Source: Cryptomeria japonica (taxonomy: Eukaryota > Streptophyta > Pinopsida > Cupressales > Cupressaceae). Taken from it: a DNA stretch of 64,000 nt. Every line of letters begins with the position of its first letter. Position 1 is the first letter of the stretch. The notes beneath the pieces were generated by a model, which worked only from the letters and a program-made list of their open reading frames with translations, did not search any database and was not told where the DNA came from. Below, in pieces: positions 10,998 to 22,689 of this stretch. A program made the translations under genes and the position numbers. The DNA is taken from assembly GCF_030272615.1 (NCBI RefSeq), contig NC_081412.1, forward strand, positions 478,979,157 through 479,043,156, written 5' to 3'.

Positions 10998-11394
10998 GTA
11001 AGTGAAATTCACTTCCCTGCAATTTTTTTTTTGAATATTAACGTTAAATTTAACTGTCTCGTTGCTTGATTTTTTTAGTAGAGGTTTCAAACTGGTTTTA
11101 CTTCATACCCATATGGGTGTAGGACACAATTTTGTGGTCATGCTATCTGAATTCATACCCAAATGGTGTGGGACTTTAAAACTGTGCTCACGCTGTAAAT
11201 TTGAAATACGAGTCACTATTCCCATAAGAGTATAGTGGGCACGGGGTGGATTAGAGATTCAAATAACTCACATTTATTGGGTTCATGATTGGATTGATAT
11301 TTAAGAGATATATTCTGTAGAGGCTTGCTTGGTTTATTAAATATTTAGAAAGAATATGCAAGGCTTAGAGAGAAACCTGAAACAGTACTTGTGA

Positions 11395-11550
11395 TTTTCC
11401 ACGGTTCAGCTGGGACTTGAACCGAGGACCTTCCCATCAGAATGCTGAGCCTACTGGGTTTGCGGCTCAATTTTTTCCCACACACTCCCTTAAGCCGCAG
11501 TTCTGGGCTTGGGCTCCTAACCTAGCACTGATACCATAAAAGATATATAA
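11395..11550 (-). mobile_element. SINE-like or LTR-element leader fragment
   Basis: On the minus strand the segment contains ATGGTATCAGTGC, close to the initiator tRNA-Met primer site TGGTATCAGAGC used by copia elements. About 100 bases downstream lie an A-box-like GGCTCAGCATTCTGATGGG and a B-box-like GGTTCAAGTCC, as in tRNA-derived SINEs. The two signals favour different origins, and neither a tail nor a target duplication was found. A copia leader and a chimeric SINE are both possible. Confidence 0.35.
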
Positions 11551-11689
11551 CTGTTCCAAGCACTTCAGGCTTACAAAAAGGAAATTCAAAAGTCAGGAAG
11601 TCGGCTGACAATCCTCAATGATGGGCACATGAAGCTCAATGTGCAGCAGAACACTCTCATTCTTTCGGATGAAAAGGAGGATTAACAAT

Positions 11690-12910
11690 CTATGTTGAAA
11701 AACACTTTCACTCCTAAAGATTTACATTATTTCTCTGGAGGGTATATGATGGGTGCAAAGAATTTTCCTCTGCAGGATATGGACTTTACTGCATTTTCTA
11801 CTTATACATATCGTTATCCTACCCGTGTATACTTCGTAGCTGACCTGCAGTTTACCTACTCCCATTTGCCAATCATACTATAAGCCTTCCTCCCCTCCTG
11901 ACCACATGCCTACATTCTCTTGACTCTCCCCGCCATTTGCCCTGGATCCTCATTAAAGCACCTTCTCAAATCAGCACCCTCTACTGCTCTCCATCCACAG
12001 ACTCTCATTCTCCGGATCAGATTGGAGGGATCAGCTGATTCTGATCATCCTCATAATGCATCTCACCCTTACTCAATCAAATCCATCTACTAATGCTTCA
12101 ACCAAGTCTAATTTTGCACCTACTAATGTCCTCTCGTAACTGGTTGAGAGTCTCAACCTGCTGAACCCAAACTTGGGCAACCATGGATCTATGACTCCTC
12201 TCATGGTGGAGTTTTTGGTTAATCTATGATCTCTATAAGCCCAATATTCAACATTTCATCTCCAATAGTCTGAGAATTCCGTTCTTCTAGAAAAAGACCT
12301 TGAGCTTTAACACCTGATATCTCAAAATGTGGAGAAAGTTTTCTTGTATGGCTGTGTAAAACACTTGGCTGAGAAAATAATTTCCAAGATTCTTACGGCT
12401 ACGCCAGACCTTCACAAAATTGTACAATGGGCATGGCCTCGGTACATCAAGCCTCTGACTGGAAAGTACCAATCATTCAGCCCACAGCAAGCCCAAGGAG
12501 CAATCTGGTTCACTCCTGTGTGGACAAACATAATTCAAAGACTTAATCCATTTCTAACTTCCAATGTGGTTATGCTTGTTTGGTTTCTATATAAATATAC
12601 GTATGTCAGTCCTTCCTCAGCCTCTACACAATAACATAGATGAACCTAAAGTGTGGGTACACATTTTGTATGACTTATGTTGACTGTTGGCTCTCCTAAG
12701 GAACTATCGTACCAGTTGAATTGGGGTTATTGGTTTTATACCTGTTTCAGGAATTATATATGTATTGTCTATCACTTGATGTTTTTCTGACTCATATAAC
12801 TTGCACTCGGGCAGACAGGATTTCCCGGATTTTGTAATCATATGACTGCAGTTTTGTCTGTAACATTCTTTTTATGTTATATAAACTCTTCATCCTTTTC
12901 AAAAAAATGA
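11690..12910 (+). mobile_element. Possible retroposed fragment ending in an A-rich tail
   Basis: The segment ends with TTATATAAACTCTTCATCC and an A-rich run at 12899-12925, like a LINE 3' end. An open stretch at 12329-12634 reads KHLAEKIISKILTATPDLHK and then tryptophan-rich words; I cannot assign it to a known LINE ORF. The 5' boundary is arbitrary. Confidence 0.25.
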
Positions 12911-13689
12911 AAAAAGAAAAATCTCCTCTCTAACTTGATATGTGATTTAAGAAACTGAAAATGAATAACACTGGACTCTGAATATGTGTCAACATTTCAA
13001 ATATACAAAATCCAGATTGGGAACAAGAACTGGCATCCAGAGTTTTAAATAGACTGCAAGCATCATCATATACACAAAGTGGAGAAGAAAGATCAAGTTC
13101 TATTGTTGCTGAGGGTCTTCATAAAACCCAGAGCTCTGCTTTCAGATTATCGTGTTTTTCCTAAAGGTGGATGACACTGGATTTGATATAAGTATGGACT
13201 GCCTGAATATGCTCATTACTCTTTTCAGATTGTTGCTATTGCTTTGATCTTTAAATTATATATAGTAGTTGTAAAGGATGAGAGATTGACACTCGAAGAT
13301 GCTGGCTATCGATTTACTTTCCTTATACCAAGCTGAGTCTTGATATGATTTAATGGCCTATTAATCCATAAATTTACTGGGGTCGATGCAGATTTTGTTA
13401 ACTATCTTGTGATAGCATTGTGAATTAGGGAACATTTCCTTTGATCCCGAGAACATATTTTTTATCTCCTCTAATGTTTGGACGAGCATGTCTTTAAGAA
13501 ATTTTAGCTGGAAAATGCTTTTCCTGCCATTGTGATGTAAAATGATGTCTTTCCCTTGCATTCTATCCATGTATTTGTAGTGTTCCCTATTCTGCTTCCC
13601 ATCAAGGTTATATGATATATCCTTGATGGTACAATGTGTTTCTAGAGAGGACTTTAAAAGCAATACTTGTAGTTAGTGCACAATTCAAT

Positions 13690-13972
13690 TATTATGTTTT
13701 GTTAATATGGCTGCATCTGCCTATCAATTAATTGTCTGTCGTCTTTCGAGTAGTTATTGGAGTTAGTTGGCAGATGGTTGTGTTTTGCTTGGCAACCTTC
13801 AAGCTCTCTAAATGAACTTTGCATACTTAGGGAAAAGAGACTAATTCTCGGCTGATTATCTTTGGTCTATTTATATAAGAACTTCACATGTGAATAAAGA
13901 TATATTTTACTAATCTATCTGTTCATTATTTCAAGTCTTAGTTCTATGAGAAAGAAGAGTAAATTTACATTG
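13690..13972 (+). mobile_element. Solo LTR-like repeat, copy 1
   Basis: It is homologous and in the same orientation to 27429-27695. Both begin TTATGTTTTGTTAATATGG, share TGCTTGGCAAC..TCAAGCTCT in the middle, and end with AAAGAAGAGTAAA. TATA-like and AATAAAG motifs near 13872-13905 fit an LTR. No internal region, PBS or PPT is adjacent, and I could not define a target duplication. Confidence 0.55.
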
Positions 13973-14020
13973 AATGAGTTAATGGTGACTCCTTGTTGGT
14001 AAACAGATTTGTCACTGTGG

Positions 14021-14637
14021 TTATTTCTGTGAAACTGACCCTAATTGCCCGAAGAGAAGTGACAACCGTTCTAACAGTTGGAGAGATTGCAGAAAAACCA
14101 CAATCTTCCTCTGCGTTTGAGAGGGGCAACTCCCTCGTATGATGGGTGTTTTTAGGATTTTTGTGTACTTTTTACCTGAAAGTACAAAAAGGAAGGAAAA
14201 CAAAACTAAAGAAAGGATAACAGAAACCCCAACAATAGACATACGAATAATAAATGAGATTTCATAATGGATGACAAATTACAAAGGGATTTTACAAATT
14301 ATGTGTTGATGTGCAACAATGATGAAAGAAAGGAGACATATTTCGACATACGAAGAAACAAGTTGCCTTATCACTTTCAAACCAAGATACCAGGGTATGA
14401 TTGTGTTTCATCATGTGTAACATATATCATTGAACTGAAGACCAATGGATTACACAAGTACAATAGCAAAGATAGGAGCAGGAGCATAGGCTAGGGCAGC
14501 GACTAGTGCACCTAAAGCACACGTTGAAGCGGCAAAGAGATTATCAATTTAACATACAAGTGTTAAGTTTTCGACTTTCAGATTAATACAATGTTCAGAA
14601 AATAGAAATCTATCTAAATTTTAGATTAATGTTGAAT
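14021..14637. other. Unassigned intron sequence
   Basis: Short open stretches on both strands (14021-14242 minus, 14267-14494 plus) have no known motif. Nothing else recognised. Confidence 0.4.
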
Positions 14638-15419
14638 GCTGTTAGGATTTCCAGAATTAAGCATAAGTAGAGAAATAAACAAAATGAACTCACAACACAC
14701 AAGTACCCTGGGAAAACCTCCTAGGAGGAAAAACCCAGCCAGAAAGATCCTCGGATCTGATTATGAATTAAGCAAAATTTTCTGATTACAACTTATCTCT
14801 TAGGGCTTTGATGAAGAAGTTCACTTAGCAAATAGGTCAGCACACAAGCTGCTTCTTAGGTTGTCTCCAATAGGTCTGTAGTCTGCTGTCCAGGTCTGCA
14901 CTTCAACAATCAGATCTGATCTTTCAATATACACAGGTCTGCTACAGTTCTGAGATTATATGCAAGGCCAGCACCTCTACTTGAATGGAAATCACACTTT
15001 CAGCAGCAGAGATGATGATGAAGGAGGAGCTACAAAGTTCGCAGTTGACTGGAGATAATTCGCACCTTTCTGATGTATTTCGCATTAGCTAATAGCAGAC
15101 TGAATTTCACAAATGATATGTATTTTGCAAGTATCTAATGTTTCATTTTACATCTTTATTTATACCCATCTCATACTTAATTAAGTCGGCCTTTGAATAA
15201 GGTATTTTGGCGCCAAGGGTGTAGTGTGTCCTTTTAGGAGGCTGGCCCTATTTGAGGGTGGCGTGTTAGAAGGGGCCCAGCCCTATTTGAGGATGGCATG
15301 TGGGAAAAGGGCCCAGCCCTTGAGAGTGGTGTGTGAGGAAAAGGGCCCAGCCGTAAAGGGCGGATTCCAATGTTGCCTTAGGCAATTGGAATCCGCTCTT
15401 CACCCTAATTAAAACCAAC
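14638..15419 (-). mobile_element. Probable solo LTR with GGGCCCAGCC repeats and strong hairpin
   Basis: On the minus strand it runs from TGTTGGTTTTAATT to CCTAACAGCA, so it has TG...CA ends. A TATA box (GGTATAAATAAAG) lies near 15160. Towards its 5' end are about four imperfect repeats of 35-45 bases around GGGCCCAGCC (15238-15358) and a hairpin at 15359-15396 with 12-base arms GCGGATTCCAAT / ATTGGAATCCGC. No five-base target duplication was clear at the chosen ends. Confidence 0.45.
15359..15396. repeat. Perfect 12-bp-arm hairpin
   Basis: Arms GCGGATTCCAAT and ATTGGAATCCGC enclose a 14-base centre that itself contains GCC..GGC. Such a stable structure in an LTR leader may affect transcription or RNA packaging, but that is speculative. 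Confidence 0.8.
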
Positions 15420-15469
15420 AACGAGAAATTGATAACTAGTATCTATATTTAAAAAATATAGGTAAATTA

Positions 15470-15757
15470 TGCCGAGAGATATCTTATAATAGAAGGGAAT
15501 GATTGCTACTTGATTTTATTGATTGTTCCCTTTTAAATATTATGGCACTCTTCCACTATCATTTGAATGCAATGGTTTCATATAGTTGGAGACAAGTGGT
15601 GAGGGTTCTATTTTATTTGGAGTAATAAAATAACACCTCCACAAAAACCAAAAGATGACATATTTCATGCATTTACCTGTCATTTGCATGTCAAATTGTT
15701 TTAAATTTGAATTTTTGTTTACGGACATTTTGATGTCATTGTAGATGCCTCTCGGCA
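15470..15757. mobile_element. Candidate MITE with TGCCGAGAG inverted ends
   Basis: The 288-base element starts TGCCGAGAG and ends CTCTCGGCA, flanked on both sides by TA. Extending the arms inward gives 13 of 15 matches (TGCCGAGAG..ATCT). A TA target and short size are the features of non-autonomous Tc1/mariner-like elements, although the terminal sequence is not the usual Stowaway one. It has no coding capacity. Other copies in the genome would be needed to confirm its mobility. Confidence 0.5.
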
Positions 15758-15775
15758 TAATAATGATTGAGAAAC

Positions 15776-16500
15776 ATTCAAGACATACAAATCAAATGCA
15801 TTCTTTATCATCATTTTGAAAATATACAAGTTCAAAAACCCTAAGTGCTAAGTGTGAATACAAAAGCCTTCCAATAGTTTCTCTAGAAAATTCTCCAGAG
15901 TTTTCCCTCTTATAAGAGTCTCCCTTACAAATGAAATAGCCTTGTATTTATAGGCTTTTGAGAGAACAACTACCTTGTAACCACTTAGCCTAACTACTTA
16001 GGATAACTACTTGGCTAATCCACTTAGGATAACTTTTTAGAATAACTACCCAAGTGATCACTTGTAATAACTAACCTTTAGAAGTCAAGTTAGGATTTAC
16101 CCAACTTTCACAAAAAGAAGTAAAAGATTCTAACTTTAGTTACAATAAGTGACACAAGTCACTTTTACAAAAAGGCAATATGAAACGTATAACTTTTTAG
16201 AAAGAATGAGTCATCTGTTTTGCTAGGATGAGCACTTTGTCTTCTCTTGATCCACAAGTTACTTATTCATCATCAACTTTAACCTTCAAGGAAACGTATT
16301 CCAATTGCATCTGTTAAACAACCTTTCCTTCCATGGAACCCAATTATCATTCCTTTTGCAATCTTTCAATTGAAAAGATTTCTTCTTTCTTCATCCTTTG
16401 ATAGATATCCATACACAAATTTATGAGTCATTTGTTGACCAATACATGTTCTTTTAACAACAACATTTGATTTTGATGGTTGCTTGTGTTTCCACTTTCA
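15776..16500 (-). mobile_element. LTR-like block
   Basis: Read on the minus strand it contains a TATA box (GCCTATAAATACAAGG, 15943-15958) and several short repeats of an AACTACTTAGGATAACT type at 15980-16050. This resembles a gypsy LTR. Ends and internal region were not found. Confidence 0.35.
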
Positions 16501-17639
16501 TGAGGAAAAGGATGCAAAAGAAAAATCCATATCCAAAGAGCCCCTAGGTCTGACCTCGAAGACATGAATTTGAACATCAATACCCATCAACATCAGAGCA
16601 TGAAATACAAATTCGACCTTGAAAGTTTTGGCAAGTTTTGATAATCTTAAATACCAACTAAGTATTAGCTTTTATCACGAGCACATTTACACATGGGACC
16701 GCCCATACTTGATATGAACATGAAATGGCCACCCTTTTGGTGTTAACGATGAGTATTTGAAGGAATGCAGCCCATTGACAATATTGAGAAATTGAAACAT
16801 CCACTATGTGCATTCTAAAGTACTTTTCGAGTGGCACCATTTTCTGTTTCAAAATTTGTCATAAAATTGTGGGTTTCATGTATTTCATCCTCCTATCCAA
16901 ATAGACTCCGAACATATTTTGCAAATCTGCCCATGGCCCTCAACCATTGCATTCAGTGAAACCTTTTCAATAAAGACATTATGCGTATATCCCTCAAGCC
17001 TTGTTTCTTTTTGAAGCATTCCATCAAATGGTTTACATGCCGTTGTTTGTACCTTCGATGCCGTTTCAAAGCTCGATATTGGCATCGGCTGAGAGGATGC
17101 TTGGAAAGATTGTGGGAATCAGTTCTATACCTGTCATTGGCATTTCCCTTTGGAGTTTGTAAAACTCTCAAATTATTTTGTGCATATCTTGTTGCCGTGG
17201 CATTCCTTGAGATGATGTCTCTTTGAGGCAACTCGTCAAATAGTCCATGCACATTGTCTGTGTTCAAGTATCATGCAGACACGCTCAATGCCGTTGTATT
17301 TGTTTGAATTTTTCTAAGGTCAATTGTAATATTCCTTGCTATAACCTGCCCTTAACTTGCTGATTTATGGCTCAAAGAATATCGTCAAACACTTGTCAAG
17401 AATCCTCTAATTTGCTGTCATTTGTTTCAGACTGATTTTGCTTGCTTGAAATGGTTTCAAATGATGTTTAAGTACTTGCGAATTAACACCATAATGTCCA
17501 AGCAAAGAACTATAAGCAAATGCAACTACTTTTGGTCTTTTCATATGCATATATATGAACTCTACATTTGTGCATCTACAGTCATCTGTCATTTTCACAA
17601 ACATTTGGCATGCATACTAAGAACACTCTAATGATCAAA
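16501..17639. other. Unassigned intron sequence
   Basis: Overlapping open stretches on both strands around 16880-17270 lack recognisable motifs. No exon with matching phase was found. Confidence 0.4.
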
Positions 17640-19660
17640 GTGCTGATATGAAACTTCCAGCTTAAACTCTTTTATTGAAATGCAATACTTAAGCATGAGC
17701 TTGCCAAGACTCTTGGCTACAATAGTATAGATATAATATCAAATCTGTTATCAAAAGACCATCACGCCATCTGATACATTTTAACTTAGGAAACCCTTTT
17801 AATTTTTCATTAACATTGGACATTTAATTGTAATAATGGCCCCCTTTCGATGATGACTTGACCCTTAATTATTAAGTTAAGTTATAACTTAATAATATAA
17901 CCTTTTAATATTAAATATCATTTTTGGCCACTTAATCATTAATAACTCCTTTAATATTCATTATTTCACCATGCCATCTGATACTGAAGGTCAACACTGC
18001 AAATCCCACTGCATCCAGTTGTCTTACTAAAAATCGAAAGGGTCCCTCTCATACTCCCTCTAGCTTACTATAAGTAGTAAGTATGTTAAATGGAGTCCTG
18101 TTGGTGCCAAACGAAAGCCAAACTAGATCAAATTGAATTTTGGAGAAGATACAAGCCTCAACTGACCAAGGCTTTGCCTCAAAAAACCCTCTAACCACCT
18201 GTGCTAGCGTCTAAAAATAGATTTTTCAAAATTTTTACCGAGGGGATTTCTTGCTTTTCCATTCCATTCCTCACCTTCAAATTCCCCTTTACCTTGGAAA
18301 ATTTCCATCCTAGACTTGGGCGTGGATTTCACTATGTGGAGGAATTCTTCAACATTTGGACTTTCCATGATCATTTGATTTTGGAATTCTTCACCTTGAC
18401 AAGGATTTTTTAAAATTTCAATTTTTCCACGCCTAAGTCAATTTGGCACTCTTCCTCCATCTATGGGCGCTAATTCATGATGGTGGAGGATTTTGTCTTT
18501 TCCCACATTTTCCATGCCAGGGTCCTTTTAGTGCCTTAATCTTTCCACGAGTGGAATTTCGCAAGTGTTGAGGAATTCAACATTCTTTGCGCTTTCCATG
18601 CTACCCCCTATTTGGCACCCTATGACTTCCTTGGGCCGAATTTTGCATTGGGTATGGAATTTCACATTTTGGCATTTTCCATGAGCACTTTACCTTAGCT
18701 CAACTCTCTTCCTTGAGCGCTAAAATCACCTAGGCAAGGAATTTCGCCACTTCAATATTTTTCCATGCTCCCTTTGTTTTAGCGCCAGACCTCCTGCTTG
18801 GGCGCTAATCTCCACTGGTGATGGAATTTTACATTTTTCAATTCTTCCAAGGCATGGTGGATTTGGCGCCTTCCTCTAGATTTGGACATGGATTTCATCT
18901 TGGCATGGAATTTCATTTTTCAACTCTCCAGATTTAGCCAACCATGAACTTCTCCGGATTGAAATGCCATTTTGGGGTTTTGAAGTGGATTTTCCGTACT
19001 TAGGATATTTTACGCCCTCCACTTCTGGAGTGGATTACCATACAGCCATTTTTTGATCCAACTTGTCTGCTTTTTTGACTCTTCCGGATTTAGAAATGAT
19101 CGTGAATGTTCAATCTTCAGTGTTTGCCTGCGAGGACTTGCCACAAATATACTTTCCAAAAATAGAAATCTTTTCAAACTGTCAGCATTAGAGTAAAACA
19201 AGACGCAGGGTGACTTACTATAAATGGAAACTTACTAAAAATAGTAAGTTTGATATTCGGCAAAATAAAGACATTCTGGGAGGTAGTGAAATCCCTAAAA
19301 AATAGGAACTTTCTAAAAATAGAAAGTTGCTCAAAACTTGCTCAAATTTCATGTGTCGGATCCTTAGAGGTTCTCGACTCCAATGCAACATTTAGTTTTC
19401 GAAAACCTCGAAAGGAAACCCCTAAAATCTAGGACTGAAGGCAGAAACCCTAAAACTGACAAAACGAGCCCTAGACAACCAAATTCGCTCAAACGAAAAG
19501 CAGACTTGACCAAATCAACCCCTCTCATTTGCAAACTCACAGAGATTGACTAGACAACTACCAAAGACCCCCAAAACGAAAACCAAAAGATCGAGAGGGC
19601 CTAAAAGGTAGGGGGTCCCCATTTAGAATGGGGTGATGTGTGATTAGGTCACAACTTGTT
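17640..19660 (-). mobile_element. LTR-like block rich in short palindromes
   Basis: It has AT-rich sequence at 17860-17960 and many diverged short repeats of the type CATGGAATTTCGC..TTTCCATG at 18180-18900. Palindromes lie at 18064-18081, 19228-19251 and 19307-19328. The same order, palindromes then AT-rich block, is found on the opposite strand at 57.0-57.9 kb, suggesting two copies of one LTR family in opposite orientation. A possible LTR start on the minus strand is TGTGACCTAATCACACA at about 19656. Confidence 0.35.
19228..19328. repeat. Paired palindromes of the ACTTACTA/TAGTAAGT type
   Basis: 19228-19251 is AAACTTACTA-aaaa-TAGTAAGTTT, and 19307-19328 is AACTTTCTA-aaaa-TAGAAAGTT. Both have perfect arms with a four-base loop. 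Related palindromes occur at 18064-18081 and 57213-57234. Confidence 0.85.
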
Positions 19661-20153
19661 GTTTGAAAATCAAGTTATCCTTTGAAGATTGCACCGGTTC
19701 TGTCTAGTTGTGTTTAACTAGCAAAACAAAGCACTGTAGTTTGAAATTCCTGTCTATTTACCCAAATATGCTGTTTTATTTAAAGTAGCTTAGTCTCTTT
19801 CCCCTACTCTTTTTCTATTTATTTTATAAATCTGAAGTTGGCACTCCAAAATAGCATCATGTCTAACGGAAATCCAATGAATAGAACACTTGTGAAGTCT
19901 TAGGAATGACTTGTAGAACCCTCGAAGCCAATCCTACCCACAGGCATAAGTCCCCTTAGTGTTACCAACAAACACGTCAATCGCTGAGTTATCCCGCAGT
20001 CAAGACCTGATAGTTTAAACCTTGAGGCAGTTTTCTCGTGATCGTCCTTAGAAGCACTAGAAACTTCCTTATGCAAGAGAGAATGGGATTATCTTGGTAA
20101 TCTATTCTGTGTTGATCACAAGAGTAGCAATACAATTTCCCGCATCAATAGAA

Positions 20154-20171
20154 TTGGCGCTAGAAGGAGGG
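20154..20171 (+). promoter_or_regulatory. Primer-binding site of the pol-less Ty3-type element
   Basis: TTGGCGCTAGAAGGAGGG lies six bases after the LTR end GCATCA. The TTGGCGC start is common among plant Ty3 elements. I have not identified which tRNA it would pair with. Confidence 0.6.
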
Positions 20172-20529
20172 CTGTTAGGATTTCGCAGCAAGTTGAGTCC
20201 GTGTGCCCTTTTAATTCTATATTTGAGATATGCTAGATCTCTGAAAACCAGAAAATCCCCCAAAAGTAGAAAAATCTGCAAAATACAATTTTTTTTTTGA
20301 GTAGATGTGGGAGCAACCACTTCATGGAGATTGTCCTTAGGCTAATGTTTCCCGGCTTCATGAGAGATTCAGTGTTTTCAGCTATATCCCAGGCAGCTGT
20401 CCGAGTTTACATTTGTAGGGCACTGCAGAATCCAGAACACAATAGAACATGATGAGCTGAACTGTTTGACTTTTTTGTCAAGAGTGGAGCTAGTGCTACA
20501 GGGAAGGATATTTTTCTAGGATATCTTTA

Positions 20530-21616
20530 AACCAGAGGAGCTCATACAGTCGGATATTCCCTGTCCTCCATCAAGCACGGATGAGTTTAGCAAATTTAAG
20601 GGTCTGATTGAGAACTAGTTTGGTCTCAATGAAGAAATATGCTTGGAGAGTGTGTTGTCACCTTGGTGGTGTAGAATTCATCGCACCCCTCATTCAGAAT
20701 TCACCTACTCATTGTGTAAAGAGGTAGTCAATCAAGTCAAATCCCAGTATGAACTGTCGGAATCACTAGAGGAATGCATTACAAATAAAGTGTGGATCAC
20801 ATACCTCGCTACGAACAAGGACAAAAGAATGCAAAATCATAGCAGCACCACACTTTTTGAGGATGAAAAGATGGAGTTGTCAAGTGCTGATCAAGATGAA
20901 CTTGTCAATCAGACTACGGCAGCAAATGTTGCACCTGAGGAAGAAAGAGCTGAAGAAAATGATCAAGTGCACCCTGTAGATCAGCCAAGTGTTGAAGAAT
21001 AGTTTGAGGAAGCCCCACCAATGGAAGATGCCTTACGGGAACCTGTTGGGAATGTTTTTGAAGACCAGACTATCGAAGAATCCCTGCTATTTGAGGACAT
21101 GTTGACAGAAACGCATAAGGCTACATGGTTTATGCAACTTGAAGATGCACCGACAGATGATGCACTCCACTTTGTTGAGTCCAACTTCGGGATTGATTTT
21201 CAACCGATGCTAACCACTGTCGAATTTAATGTTGATCTGCACACATCGGACGCGAGCGGGATGCTACACCACTAGCTGCGACCCCTTGAAGTTTCTGGAG
21301 ATCTCCCGCCACACGACACACTGCATAACATCGAGACACACCAGGTTGTTTCTTTCCTTTCTGCTGTTAATTTTGAATATTTTCAGTTTGATTTTGAATG
21401 TTTTGGAAAAGCAGCTTGTATATGGATTGACCATGGACCTAATGAATTGCCCCAATTGTTAATATTGCTCGATGTCCTGGTTAAACCCAAGAGTGGCCCA
21501 CTGAATTTTTTTCTTTTAGAATACAAAGACACATCAGCCAGACTTAGGACTGAGCCCGTTAACATGTTACTGCTGCACACATTGAGGAATCATCCTGGGT
21601 CAGGGACACATGCATA
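20530..21616 (+). pseudogene. Gag-like acidic reading frame, unclassified
   Basis: From the codons of KPEELIQSD to the stop at 21614-21616, one frame has just a few stops: one near 20616, one at 21000-21002 and one at 21273-21275. It contains SKFKGLIEN, ICLESVLSPWWCRIH and YSLCKEVVNQVKSQYELSE, then a very acidic stretch (SSADQDELVNQ, EDQTIEESLLFEDMLTE) and a C-terminal part ending HTLRNHPGSGTHA. The position just after the primer-binding site fits gag. There is no CCHC knuckle and no protease motif. It could instead be the accessory frame of a Tat-like or other gypsy lineage. Confidence 0.45.
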
Positions 21617-21656
21617 GAATCCACATTTTGTACAGTCGGTCTCTCCTCGTACATAG

Positions 21657-21742
21657 TTTAGATTTCTTTTCTGTTTTAGAGTAGTTTGCTTTTTCGTTTT
21701 TAGTTTAGATTTCTTGTTTTCTGCTTTAGAGTAGTTTGCTTT
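21657..21742 (+). repeat. 42-44-bp tandem duplication
   Basis: AGTTTAGATTTCTT..TTTAGAGTAGTTTGCTTT occurs twice in succession, from about 21657 and 21700, with a few differences. It lies between the gag-like frame and the purine-rich stretch. Confidence 0.7.
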
Positions 21743-22689
21743 GTTACTGAAGTGTAGGTTTGCTTTCGAAGGGGTTGTTTCCTTGTCGTTTTTGTAGGGC
21801 TATGTGTGTTTTGCCTAGCTGTGGTGTATGAAGTTAGGATGTTTTCTGGCTTATTTCTTGGATGTCGACTTTGGTAGAGCACCTAATTGACGATTGCCCC
21901 CGTAGTCAAGTCATTTGATATGAAGCTTAGTCATTTTAAAAATTTAGTTGCTAACTGTGTCTTGTCACCAATATTGTGATCATCGCACATCACACACTTA
22001 ATATCGTTGAGGTCTGTTGTTTTGTCAAAGGGAAGTCATTGCAAGTAAAAAATCTGAAGCTTTGCTTAAGCGACTATTGTAACACTTAATCCCACTTAGG
22101 CTTCAGTGCTTACTAGCCAAAGTGAAAATGAAAAGGAAAAAGAGAAAAATCAAAAGAAAGAAAATGAAAAGCTAAGAAATATTTAAATGCTTGGCTTTGG
22201 GAGTGCATACACCTCTACCGGTATTCAAAAAGAAAATTTACCGGAAATAGAGCAATCTCTGTGAGCTTATAAGTGTCAACCTCGTCGGGGCTGTAGACGC
22301 TTGCTAGCAGTGATGTAGTATCCAGGTTGCTTTTGAAGTTAGAGTCGCCCTACATAGCTCATCATGATTGAACAATGATGTCTCAACTTTCTTTAAGCTA
22401 TAATGAGCTTCATTGCACACACTCGATTCTCAAGATCGGTGACTTGAGTTAGTTTGTAACCTCATTTTTACTTTGAATCTGTCTTTAGTCATTTGAGTTG
22501 GTTTGTGGGGTGTTAACCAGAGATTTTGTGTTCGATCCAGATAGTCATCATTGAAATGTTTAGGAACATTTCTTAGCCAAGTTGCCATTTGTTGTGCGTT
22601 GCACCACACGCCCTGTCTCGGATAGGGATCCCCGCGCCTCCAGTTTGCTCGTAAGAGAGTGAGGAGCCCGTAGGATGAAGTTGAACTGT

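Larger units (their letters stand above)
10998..13689. other. Start of intron 1, mostly unassigned
   Basis: This stretch holds short imperfect direct repeats at 11100-11245 (CATACCC..ATGGGTG-type words about 50-65 bases apart), a SINE or PBS-like segment at 11390-11550, and a possible retroposed segment at 11690-12910. From 12910 to 13690 I see nothing definable. Confidence 0.4.
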
